From assembly GCA_037952775.1 (NCBI GenBank), contig JBANAY010000004.1, forward strand, positions 7,068,001 through 7,132,000: 64,000 bases of DNA. Direction: 5' to 3'. The notes beneath the pieces were generated by a model that saw nothing but the letters and a program-made list of their open reading frames with translations, ran no database searches and was not told the DNA's origin. Source of the stretch: Clonostachys chloroleuca (taxonomy: Eukaryota > Ascomycota > Sordariomycetes > Hypocreales > Bionectriaceae). Shown here piece by piece: positions 24,679 through 34,203 of this stretch; the stretch's first letter is position 1; each line of letters begins with the position of its first letter. Made by a program: the position numbers and the translations under genes.

Positions 24679-25932
24679 ATGGGTCGCCGGTCAAAGCAGA
24701 AATCATGCTTTGCCTGTGCTAAGGATAGGCGACGTTGTGACCGGACGATTCCGTCTTGCGCTCGTTGTATTGATCGGGAAGTGATGTGTGCATATCCGCT
24801 AGCAGTGCAGCATCGCTCGTCTCGGTCTGCACTGAGTAGTCACAACGTCCTTGATGCAGGACCTAGCAACGATGCAGATTCAAGATTTTCTCTATCAACT
24901 GAGCCACACGATCAAATCGGCACTGACGTCCCTGCCGAGACTACCCACCATAACCTGCCAGCAGCCGCGTCAACTACACTTCCGAACCCCCCGCCGCCGC
25001 TTTCTAAAGATTTGAGATGGTTCACACACCCCTCAACTTGGGTGATTGCTTATCACCACGATATGCCTAGGTCTTTTCCCTCACCGGAGTCCTTCTCCAA
25101 TTTCATACGTGGTCTCCAGTCGTGGCTCACGCGCTTCCAACGAAAAGGCCACAATCCCTTTATCCACCGTCAGTTGTACCCAGCAAGAGCTATCCCAGAT
25201 TGTATACAGGACGCGTATTCGGCTATAGCGGTTTCGCAAGGCGGTTCCCCTGAGAACGAGAATATGGTTGATGGCATAACGTCATCATATGTTTCAAAAC
25301 TACTCTCCTCCCAACTCGCCTTGACTGGACAGCCTCTTCATGTGGTCACTACACAGGATCACTTGGCCCGTACACAGGCTCTCCTGATATACTTTCTGCT
25401 GGCACTCGCCTCGTCTTCCATATCCCGTCAATCCCAAGGTGAAAATTTCGTCAGCACCCTGCATCGTTGGAAGATGGATCTGTGGGTGTCCGCTAATCAA
25501 GACGCAAACCTCGCTCAATTCTTCCCTTGTACGTTGATGACATCCTCAGAAGAGTCTCAAGCGGAATCGGATCGGATTTCACATCTCCACCAAGCCTTCA
25601 TCACTTGTGAGTCGATACGCCGTACGTGGCTACTATGCTCCATAGCTATCGGAGTGTACCGCAGTCTCAAGGGTGACTGGACCACTAGCTGCGGAGGCGA
25701 CATTTCTTTCACCGCACGTGCGGGACTTTGGGACGCCCCTTCATCCGCACACTGGGCAACTGTCGCCCGCAAGGCGGATCCATTATTTGGGTACAGTCTG
25801 AAGAGTGAAGCACTGGCGAATCGTAGTGTCCAAGCGTCTGAGGTGGATGAATTCGCTCATCATCTGTTCACGCTTATGTGGGGCGCAGACAGAGTAGAGA
25901 ACTGGTTTATACGAATGCCAGCGGATATTTGA
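24679..25932 (+). CDS. Zn2Cys6 transcription factor
   Basis: Single-exon gene of 417 residues. The finger has Cys at 10, 13, 20, 27, 30 and 37 (CFACAKDRRRCDRTIPSCAR). Its N-terminal position and basic start fit a binuclear-cluster regulator that binds CGG triplets. The linker (40-110) is Ser/Pro-rich. The rest is helical-looking (WVIAYHHDMPRSFPS, TRAQALLIYFLLALASSS) like the C-terminal part of small fungal metabolite-cluster regulators, but I see no clear fungal-specific TF signature. The SDR gene lies 584 bases downstream on the same strand and is a possible target. Confidence 0.85.
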   Translation: MGRRSKQKSCFACAKDRRRCDRTIPSCARCIDREVMCAYPLAVQHRSSRSALSSHNVLDAGPSNDADSRFSLSTEPHDQIGTDVPAETTHHNLPAAASTTLPNPPPPLSKDLRWFTHPSTWVIAYHHDMPRSFPSPESFSNFIRGLQSWLTRFQRKGHNPFIHRQLYPARAIPDCIQDAYSAIAVSQGGSPENENMVDGITSSYVSKLLSSQLALTGQPLHVVTTQDHLARTQALLIYFLLALASSSISRQSQGENFVSTLHRWKMDLWVSANQDANLAQFFPCTLMTSSEESQAESDRISHLHQAFITCESIRRTWLLCSIAIGVYRSLKGDWTTSCGGDISFTARAGLWDAPSSAHWATVARKADPLFGYSLKSEALANRSVQASEVDEFAHHLFTLMWGADRVENWFIRMPADI

Positions 25933-26516
25933 GACTCCCAACTTACCAATCTTGTTATTCATTCTTGTATATTAAATGAATATGACATGTTTCGACTCAT
26001 CCTAGATCCTTCCACGCCTATCATCTCAGTGATGTATGCCTCGCTCACTAATTGGTAATGCCATGGCACGGGCATATTCAACTTATCTCGTCGAAAATAA
26101 AACTCTAAAACTCATTGAAGGGGTCCGCTAAAGAGGCAGCAAAAACGGCGCTCGTATGCAAACCGGACCTCGTTGTCGCGAAAGCGCCTTGGCTCAGTAT
26201 CGCCTACCTTCGTGTAGATGACGCATCGCGTCTACTGGGCCGGCGGAGTTGCGGCGGAGTTACGCATATATGGCGAAAGGTATCGGCAGTTTCATAAAGC
26301 TACCTTAGCGAGGCTGAACCTAGTGTATACTCGCCCGGTAATTCGGGATCACGAGACACCCGAAATGTATGTGATACTTCATCTGCCATCAGATATGTGT
26401 CTTAGTGTCCTCCCCTACGTAAGATATAACGTTTCACCAGGAGCCTCCCTCCAACATCGCACAGCAGCCTTCTCAATTCCCAACTATCCATAGACGTTAC
26501 TATCAAACATCCTGCA
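25933..26516. other. Intergenic, promoter side of the SDR gene
   Basis: About 580 bases. Short frames only; no repeat or RNA gene recognised. Confidence 0.45.
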
Positions 26517-27562
26517 ATGGCATCTTCGATTGAATCTCTCTCGCCTGGGTTTTCATTTACGAAAACTGTCCATAGAGCTGCCTATCCCGACATCTCGCCC
26601 CTCCGACCGGAGCTCTCACAGGCTGGAAGAACTGTGCTCATCACTGGTGGCCATACGGGCATCGGACTTGCAATCGCAAGAGCTTTCTCTCAAGCAAACG
26701 CAGAGAGGGTTATTATTGTCGCACGACGCCAGAGCGTCGTTGATTCAGCTGTCTCACGCCTTGGGCTGGAATTCCAGGAGACGACGGTTATAGGCCGAGT
26801 ATGTGACGTGTCTAATCTAGATGCCGTCGACAATCTGTGGCAGAGCCTAGCCACTGAAGACATCCACGTTGATGTCGTCGTACTAAATGCAGCGAAACTG
26901 TCGACGCAGCCAATTCTCAACGTGGGCAGGGATGCTGTCTGGGGCGAATATTTGTTAAACACAAGAGTAAACCTTGACTTCACGGAGCGGCTTCATAAGC
27001 AGCTGAATTACAACGGCCGTCAGAAGGTTTCCATTGCCCAACGATGTTGATGCCATCTCCAAGGCTAACTAATCGGCAGGTTCTAATCAACTTAAGCTCG
27101 ATGGCTATCCACGACACTCGTCTGACCGGCAACCAGCCCAGCTATGGTGCAAGCAAAAGCGCAGGAACAATGCTGCTGCAACGGATTGCGAAGGACGTTT
27201 CACCTGAGGACTTGCAGATTATCAGCTATCATCCTGGTGGCGTTTATACGGAGCTGGCGGAAGCCGCTGGAATCAGCCGAGATGAGCACCAGTGGGACGA
27301 CGGTAGGCCCCCATAGGCCCCCATTTCTACTCTTAACACCAGGAAATTTACACGCGATACAGAGGACTTACCCGGACAATTTGCTGTCTGGGCAGCATCA
27401 GATGAGGCGAAATTCCTCCACGGTAGATTCGTATGGGCAAAGTGGGACGTAACCGAGTTGCGTAAGGGGCCACTTCGGGAGCGCATTGACAATGATATGG
27501 AATTCCTTAGAGTGGGTGTTATCGGACTTGAAAGCTGGAAGGATGGGAATGTGACGGCTTAA
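26517..27562 (+). CDS. Short-chain dehydrogenase/reductase (SDR)
   Basis: Three exons (26517-27026, 27080-27302, 27363-27562) give 310 residues. The cofactor motif is LITGGHTGIGLAIARAF (TGxxxGIG), the NNAG equivalent is VLNAAKLS, and the catalytic pair is LINLSSMA with SYGASKSAG (Ser, YxxxK). The classical SDR fold is complete. It would oxidise or reduce a hydroxyl/carbonyl with NAD(P)H; the substrate is unknown. The second intron has a near-tandem ATAGGCCCCC repeat and two possible acceptors; only the second, at 27361-27362, keeps the frame into LPGQFAVWAASDEAKF. It follows the Zn2Cys6 gene on the same strand. Confidence 0.9.
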
Positions 27563-28600
27563 CCCTGAACCACAGGTTTCAATCAGAGTGGCGATGAATA
27601 CCGGAACAAGCATGCCCATCTGTTCGTTAGAGCCGAGTTAGCCATAAAACCCAATGAAATACTGTCCCTAGTTCTGGGGGTCCGTCTTGCTACATCTAGT
27701 TCTCGTTACCTAATTTTCTGCCATGTTCCCGATTATGGGATGGTTGATGATATCTATGTCACTTTCTTAAAAGTATTACCTTCTAGGCTCGATGCTGTTT
27801 GCTGGAGGCCTTCTGGTATCTCTTCTATTTCCTTGCTGGGGATGGGGTTTGCGAGGTCATGAGTGTGTGTGTTTGACAGAGACAAGTGGGCTTTATTCAA
27901 CTAGCGTAAGGTAGCTATCTATCTCCCTTCCTCCCTTTCTTCCTTGCTACCCCAACCCAGGTTGTGGGGAAGCGCTGTTTTAACACTTTGGTGGTGTAAG
28001 GTAAGTTATGTTTTGAGATAGGGCGGCCTTAATTTTCCAACATATCGCTAATCATTAAAGACATTCTGGGCGATAATAATAATGTTTCTCCAAAGGGTTA
28101 TCGCCTCAGTATTCTTCACAGCCTGATAAAATATAATATAAATATATAATAAATTTTTTTTTAATTAATTAAAAATAAAATAAAAATAAAGTTGGTTTTT
28201 TTAAAATAATTATCTTAAAATTTTAAAAATTTTATTCTAATTAATAGTAAAATTATTAGATAATTAATTTATATTTAAAAACTTTATCTCGATCTACTGT
28301 ATCTCTATATAGTACTAAGTCTATTATATATATAAGAAGCTAGATCGACTAAGGTAGTATATAGCTTAGAAGTAACAAGACACTTAAATGATACGAGCTA
28401 TTCAATCTAGGGTATTAGGCTACATTTAAATTATTTTTAATCTACCTTTACGGGGGTTTCGCACAAAGTTATGTACTGTTGAAGAATAGCAGTTATATTG
28501 CTAATCAAGCTCCCTAGTAAAGCACTTTACGTCGATTAACCGCCGTGAGTAGGGAAAAGTGACGGCCTTTAATATAACACAGCTAATACTCGAATCGTCC
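27563..28600. other. Intergenic with an AT-rich island
   Basis: About 1 kb between the SDR and the small NTF2-like gene. The middle part is extremely AT-rich and is listed separately. No coding signal. Confidence 0.55.
28125..28440. other. AT-rich island, RIP-like
   Basis: Roughly 300 bases made almost wholly of A/T runs (TTAATTAATTAAAAATAAAA and similar), rich in TA dinucleotides and poor in CG, in sharp contrast to the neighbouring genes. This is the usual look of repeats degraded by repeat-induced point mutation in Pezizomycotina. No terminal repeats or frame survive, so the original element cannot be named. Confidence 0.6.
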
Positions 28601-29060
28601 TCATTCAGCCTCTACTTCAGTTTGCCCTGTAAGCTTCCGCTTCCCATCAATCCATTTGACCTCCCAGAGAATCACATTAGTCTTCTTAGTCTCCTCACCC
28701 GTGGCCCTATCCTTGGTTCTCCATTTGCTTAGAACTGCCACCACACCATCCCCTTTCTTTGGATTCTCCCATGAAAGCATCTCAGAGAATGTGTCCTGGA
28801 TCGATATATAAGAACTGCGGGCATACTGGAGACCGACCTTGACCTGGTCGTAGGTGTACACATTGTGGTTGATCCTGGTATTCAACTGGGTCAGATGTAC
28901 CGGCCAAAGGTTACCGAATTAGGGTAGCGTACTTAGTAACTAAGCTTGGATCAACCTGCTCATCCAAGGCCTTCAAAGCGATATCGTCGTTGGGTTGAAT
29001 GAACAGAGTATCGTTGAGTTGTGTGACCCACTCAATGAGAGACTGTTTTTCCGTCGACAT
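28601..29060 (-). CDS. Small NTF2/SnoaL-like hypothetical protein
   Basis: Two exons, 29060-28933 and 28874-28601, give 133 residues (MSTEKQSLIEWVTQLNDTLF, then VTKINHNVYTYDQVK). The intron uses a GTACGC donor and the second of two nearby acceptors; the first would put a stop in frame. The pattern of a helical N-terminus followed by alternating strands (VVAVLSKWRTKDR, NVILWEVKWIDGKR) suggests an NTF2-like/SnoaL-like cone fold, but no catalytic residues can be assigned. It lies between two AT-rich islands, with an 11-bp repeat array upstream. Confidence 0.6.
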
Positions 29061-29335
29061 TTTGCGTTGCTCGTTGCTCGAAATCATACAATGAATAGGT
29101 GGTGGGTGCGATTGAAATTTTAAAAGTTTCGAGGCATGAACTGCTTTTTATGCCCATCGACCCTGTTATCCTCTGGGCCACTTCAGCCTGCATCCGACAA
29201 CTGCGGAGAACGCTTGGCATCTTTACTCTACATGTGGCCAATACTGTCCTGGTGGGTAGAGTACCACAGCCGCGCGGGATGACGAGATTAACAAGCATTG
29301 ACCTATGCTTCGATTGCCTGTTCCATGAACGTGCG

Positions 29336-29379
29336 GCGGACTTGGGGCGGACTTGGGTCGGACTTGAGGTGGACTTGGA
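29336..29379. repeat. Four tandem 11-bp GGACTTG units
   Basis: Units at 29336-29346, 29347-29357, 29358-29368 and 29369-29379. The first two are identical (GCGGACTTGGG); the others differ at two positions each (TCGGACTTGAG, GTGGACTTGGA). Every unit keeps GGACTTG, with the same 11-bp (one helical turn) period. It sits about 280 bases before the start of the NTF2-like gene. Confidence 0.85.
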
Positions 29380-29680
29380 GGAGACCACGGACGGATAGTA
29401 GAGAGAGATCTAAGCGGTCCCAATGCCAGAAAGCCTATACCGGTAACAAGAGTAATATTACACTTAGTCTGAGAGGAAGAAAAAGAAGATGACATGGCTA
29501 TTTGCCAGTCTGGTCGCCTGACCTGGCAGTGTCTTTTTTGGACGTGCCCGAGATCGCAGCGTTCTCTCCTGGATTTTCCAGCTAGCGTCTCATGATTGCG
29601 TGCGCTATGTATATGGCGCTGAAGTAGTTGCTGCTCATTTATCTATGGATTTCTTCAACTGGCGTATCTACACACAGTAT

Positions 29681-29713
29681 TAGGCGTGAGCAGCTAGCAC
29701 AACATCACGCCTA
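29681..29713. repeat. 9-bp perfect inverted repeat at island edge
   Basis: TAGGCGTGA at 29681-29689 and TCACGCCTA at 29705-29713, separated by 15 bases, at the left border of the second AT-rich stretch. It may be a remnant of an element terminus or a protein-binding dyad. Confidence 0.6.
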
Positions 29714-29719
29714 GAAATA

Positions 29720-29985
29720 CAGATAAATATTAGATTGAATCTAGGCTTAGGTTAGTACTCTTTTATATCGGCCTTATTGAATAACCATTATAATATCTAG
29801 TGTTTATTCTCTATTCTATAAAATTACTTTATTAGTAATCCGAATAGCTTAGTAAAAACTCTAATAAAAAATATAAATAATACTATCTATTGTATAATTG
29901 AATACAAAATATCTTAGGTAATTTTGAGGAAAGTAAGTAGTTAAGCAGGCTCACCCTCTTATTATATAATTAGACTAGTCTAGTT
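29720..29985. other. Second AT-rich island, RIP-like
   Basis: About 270 bases strongly enriched in A/T and TA, with the same look as the island at 28.1 kb. No open frame or long terminal repeat. Probably an eroded repeat. Confidence 0.5.
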
Positions 29986-30204
29986 AGTCCGGACCCCTTA
30001 TATTAGTTCATCGTTAAACCCCCGGGAATATGATTTATTCCCCTATAACAACCTTGATCCCCCATCACGACATTACCCCGCTTGCATTTGCCATTTCCTC
30101 ATGTTCCTGCGTTAAAACACGCTGCTGCAGGCTCTAGTCCCGATAGAAGGGCCTTAAAGTACATTTATTACATACTTCTATACAGTGGAAATACAGAGAC
30201 CGCA

Positions 30205-31552
30205 ATGAGCGCCGTACGACAGAAGCGACAATCTTGCGAAGCGTGTCGTAAGTCCTTGTCCCTTGCTTGAACCTGAACGCGTAGGCCCCTCTAATGCAAT
30301 GTATTGTTGACGAAGGATCATTGCTCACTGGTGTTTAGGTGCCCGAAAACTTAGATGCTCAGGAAAGGGCACCGGGTGCTCCCGATGCGTGAAGCTTGGT
30401 CTCACTTGCAAGTTTCATGACAAAGGCATACCTGGAAGACCTCGGAAATGGTCGCTCGTTGAGACTCAGGACTCGCAACACCATCGGCATCATATCCAAC
30501 AAGCATATGGCCGAGATGGACAAGACGCTGCGCTAGAGACTGATCGCTCAAGTGATCACCAGAGCGACGGCAGGATTTCTTACCAGCAAGACACGGATCT
30601 TCAACAAAATTCAGCGCAAACACCATCAATGCCGGCCTTTGCCGAAGCAGCTCTAGGAGGTACGAGTGCCTCGACCAACTTATGGCCGGCTGCGCAGCAG
30701 GAATGGACTCTACGTGAGGCCGACGAGTTGAGTATAGGCTATGATGAATTTGGAGGCTTGCCGTCGCTGCTTGATTTCAACACAAGTGAGCAGTTGGGCT
30801 CACTGCCTCTCGACCCTTTCCAAGCCTGTTTACTCAACTATGCCGACGGTACGGCATCGGCGGAGCGGTCTCCCAACGCATCAGCCACACCGGATGCGCC
30901 GCCGCCGCCGCAGCAGCAGCAAGAGGTTTGCGACTGTGCCAGACGAGTCTTTGAAGTCATACGGCTATTAAAAAGTGGCCCAGTGTCGCACAATACCGTT
31001 CGAACCCTCCGTCTCGGTGCCGATCTTGTTGAAAAGCTCCTGAAGTGTGTGACATGCTACAATACTTCCAGCCCACCGCGCAACACTCTACAGAATGTCC
31101 TCCTCCTCGGTAGGCTGTCACTCGAAGTCACAAATGGGTACCAGAAATACGTGAGATGGCTCAAGGACTACTGCAGTGGTCTCTCGGAGAGGGGCATGGA
31201 CGATACGGTATATCTCATGTCTGGTGTGGATGCTAGCTCGGCACTCGGCTTCAAAATTAGTAGCGACAAGTTTTACGGCCTTGTTGTGGACGGCCTTAAA
31301 AGCGACGCAGAGAGGTTATCGGTCCTAGGAAGGCAGTTTGAGGTGAGGCAGCATAACCGCCATCTTGTCGGCCACGAGGCATGTCCGGACCCGGAAGGAC
31401 GTTGCTTGAAGGAAGAAAAGGACCATACTGCTGATCCTGACCTGTTGGATGTCTGTCCACAGAGCCCGGCCGCTAGGGTCTTAACGCCTTGTTATCAGAT
31501 TGTAGATGAAGTGAGGTCTAAGGTCAAACAGTTTAAGGATGCCGTAACTTGA
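30205..31552 (+). CDS. AflR-like Zn2Cys6 transcription factor
   Basis: Two exons, 30205-30247 and 30339-31552, give 418 residues. The intron falls inside the finger, as in many cluster regulators. Cys residues are at 11, 14, 21, 28, 31 and 38 (CEACRARKLRCSGKGTGCSR). Residues about 170-190 hold a Pro/Gln microsatellite. The C-terminal half (CARRVFEVIRLLKSG, NTVRTLRLGADLVEKLLKC, LLLGRLSLEVTNGYQKYVRW) resembles the AflR-type regulatory domain found in secondary-metabolite clusters. No polyketide or peptide synthase is in this window; the nearest candidate targets are the TPR, MFS, TauD and rhodanese genes just downstream. Confidence 0.82.
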
Positions 31553-31658
31553 TGGCTCATCTAGGAAAGGAAATGTTTACTGGCGAGTCAATCGGGATTA
31601 ATTTCTTTTGTTACATAATGTCTTGCCTATGAATCTTCCCAGACTCTCACATATAAAT

Positions 31659-33413
31659 TCATGCTTGACAAATCATCCTTGATTTCCTCTTCTTATGACA
31701 GGCTCTGCCATTCACTTCGCCACCTTTCTGTAACTCCCCGAATCTGCAAAAACATGACGACGTAATCTTTATATCTGCTTCTGCTGCGGCAAGTGTCAGC
31801 TGCCGCCGAATTATATTGGCTTCTGCATCGCGCTGGAGCCCAAGCAAACACTCATGGTAGCCATGGAGCGCCCAAATGTTGTTTGGATGCTGGTGAGCCC
31901 GCTTTGGCGTGGGTTGAAGGCCAAGATCCTCCGCATATGCAACGGCAGCCTGTTCGAGGTGTCCTTGTTCTAGGGACAGCGCTGCGTATGCATGCCGGGC
32001 TGGTAGCATCCATCCCCACGGCTCTGCAAAGAGGAGGTCGTCTTCGAGAGAAATCGCATCCTGTAGTCTCTTAAAAGATGTCTCGTAGTTGCCACGCCTG
32101 TACTCGATCTCTCCGTCTAGCATAGCCGACGCAACCTCTAATATGTCAGTGATTTTGTTCGGAAAGTCGAGGCGTGTTGGCGGAACTAGTTTGGATGCTT
32201 CTCTGAACAGCCCATGTTCCTTGTCGGCCTCCTCTACCTCGCCTGTCGCAGCATGCGCAATAGCCTTGCCGTAGTGTCTCATGACGTTGGTCACACAGTA
32301 AAGTCTCTTATCCTCTAGAGGTCTTAGAGCCTTGAGCTCAGCCCACATGCCAAAGCGAATATACGCGTGGACACGGACTGCCATGAAGAACTCCATCCAA
32401 GTGACTAAGGCCGGGGTTTCGACGCGGAGGAGACTCTCCGTGATAGTAGCCTCCATGCGGTCCGTTGCCTCAAGTGCTGCCTTTGACTTCCCAGCCAACA
32501 TAGCAGCATAGATGAGAGAATGATAGTCGTGCAGCCGATAATAGCTATAGAAGGTCAAGGCGCCGTTTTTCTGGAAGTACTTGTCGTCTGCGATCGTGGC
32601 CTTGAGGTTGTACTCCACTGCTCGGCGATAGTCACCGACAAGTACATCGATGTGTGCAGGCATATGGTATGTGTGTCCTGTATCCGGAACTTGATCGCGG
32701 ATCATGTCAGCTGCTGGGAGAGCAGCCTCGGGGGTGGCTGACATCTCCATGAGATGGATGTACATGTGGGCGACACCGGGATGTTTTTCAACGCCTGGCA
32801 TCTGTAAAGCCCTCTCCAGAAGGTCCTTTACCTCAAATACAGGACTTGTAGGGATAGGCAGACCGTTAGCAGTATCAAATAGCTTGCGAGGTGCAACATT
32901 CATCAGTGCATCGGCAAAGAGAGTGATGATGTCGAAGTCTCCCTGGCCAAATTTCTGGTACACTTCCCTCATGGTGCTGGCATATGCTTTGTCGCAGGCT
33001 CCTAAGTCACGGTCGGGGTTATTGTCGGGAAAGCGAGACCTCAATGCTTCTATCAAACCCCTTTCCCATGGCGTTGCGTTCGATATCCTTTGCAAAGCTT
33101 GTTGCGAGTAGGTATAGCATGTACTGATGGCCTCTACTCGGTCTTTCTCGTCAAACAGCCTCCAGGTCTTGTTGTAATTGGGGCCCGAGCAAAAAGAGAT
33201 TCCCCAATATGCCAACGCGAGGTCCTCATCGTGAGCGATTGCTTGCTTATAGCACGTGATGGCTTCATCATGGTTGAAACAGTATGTCCATAGCATAGCA
33301 CGATTGAACCATGCCTGAGCTTCGGTAGAGGTGGTACTGACTTTGATGCTGTAGTTTCCCAGGTCATAATACGGTTCACTTGAGGCTCTCGGAGCCAAGC
33401 GTAGTGAGCCCAT
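31659..33413 (-). CDS. TPR-domain protein, intronless
   Basis: Uninterrupted frame of 584 residues. TPR-like helix pairs run through most of it (AQAWFNRAMLWTYCFNHDEA, AITCYKQAIAHDEDLALAYW, GWMLPARHAYAALSLEQGHL). Two conserved His-rich stretches, GVAHMYIHLMEMS and GHTYHMPAHIDVLVGDY, mark a family also common in bacteria. The molecular function of that family is not established. The last 28 or so residues after SSCFCR look like an extension. It converges on the AflR-like gene (106 bases between stops) and lies next to the MFS permease. The lack of introns contrasts with the ten-exon neighbour. Confidence 0.85.
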   Translation of the reverse strand: MGSLRLAPRASSEPYYDLGNYSIKVSTTSTEAQAWFNRAMLWTYCFNHDEAITCYKQAIAHDEDLALAYWGISFCSGPNYNKTWRLFDEKDRVEAISTCYTYSQQALQRISNATPWERGLIEALRSRFPDNNPDRDLGACDKAYASTMREVYQKFGQGDFDIITLFADALMNVAPRKLFDTANGLPIPTSPVFEVKDLLERALQMPGVEKHPGVAHMYIHLMEMSATPEAALPAADMIRDQVPDTGHTYHMPAHIDVLVGDYRRAVEYNLKATIADDKYFQKNGALTFYSYYRLHDYHSLIYAAMLAGKSKAALEATDRMEATITESLLRVETPALVTWMEFFMAVRVHAYIRFGMWAELKALRPLEDKRLYCVTNVMRHYGKAIAHAATGEVEEADKEHGLFREASKLVPPTRLDFPNKITDILEVASAMLDGEIEYRRGNYETSFKRLQDAISLEDDLLFAEPWGWMLPARHAYAALSLEQGHLEQAAVAYAEDLGLQPTPKRAHQHPNNIWALHGYHECLLGLQRDAEANIIRRQLTLAAAEADIKITSSCFCRFGELQKGGEVNGRACHKKRKSRMICQA

Positions 33414-34203
33414 TGCGTTGGATGATTGTGTGGCTCGTTGGTTAGGCTAAGGATATAGCCCACAATAGCCACTAAGATACAAAATTCAGGACTGAAGATG
33501 ATACTACCTAAAATTGGAAGCTAAAGGTGTAAGTTGACGTTTGGAACCACAAACATTATTGGTATCGACCCTAGGGACTAACATCGCGACTGCACACTGC
33601 AGGGGAGGGTTCGTATTTGCTCTTCTCGGAAGAATACATTCATGGCCTAACGATAACGCTACTGGGGGTATAGTCAATGCAACCACTCATCCGACGTTCT
33701 CGGGGGTTTTTACCTAAGCATCGGATAGTTTTCTCGGCGAGAGACTCCAGTCGTCTCCACAGCGGACAGTTTTCGGATCACGCCATCCAGTAGCTCTGCT
33801 AGGAACTGAGGTTATTCCAAGCTGTGACGATTGTCATGGGTGGCTATAGTCCTCGGGGGTGGCAAATATTATTTTTCCACTCTGTGGTTAATAGACATAG
33901 ATTATAGTACAACTTGATCTATAAGCTATCAGAGGGAGCTTGTGTGCCAATAGGAATTGCAGGCTATTGCCATCACAAGATGAAGAGCTGGATAGGCGCT
34001 GGATTCTACCTTAGATAAAATCTCACACTAGATAGAATCTCACACAACATACATGATGTCTATATGAATACTACCAGCTGATCGTTTCTTGCTAGTTGTT
34101 TCTATTCTCCATCCTATCTTGATACAACCTCAACCTGAGCTAGTAGTGGCTAAAGTTGACCTTCAGCCTGGTCAGCTTATTCCATTAACGAATCTATGAC
34201 TGA
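33414..34203. other. Intergenic, one 17-bp tandem repeat
   Basis: About 790 bases upstream of the TPR gene and downstream of the MFS gene. A tandem 17-bp repeat lies at 34012-34045; otherwise nothing recognised. Confidence 0.5.
34012..34045. repeat. 17-bp tandem repeat
   Basis: TAGATAAAATCTCACAC at 34012-34028 is followed directly by TAGATAGAATCTCACAC at 34029-34045, one mismatch. Each unit contains a GATA core. Confidence 0.7.

Larger units (their letters stand above)
29061..30204. other. Intergenic: repeat array, inverted repeat and AT-rich stretch
   Basis: About 1.1 kb between the divergent NTF2-like and AflR-like genes. It contains the 11-bp array at 29336, the 9-bp inverted repeat at 29681 and the AT-rich stretch from 29720. 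No credible gene. Confidence 0.55.
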
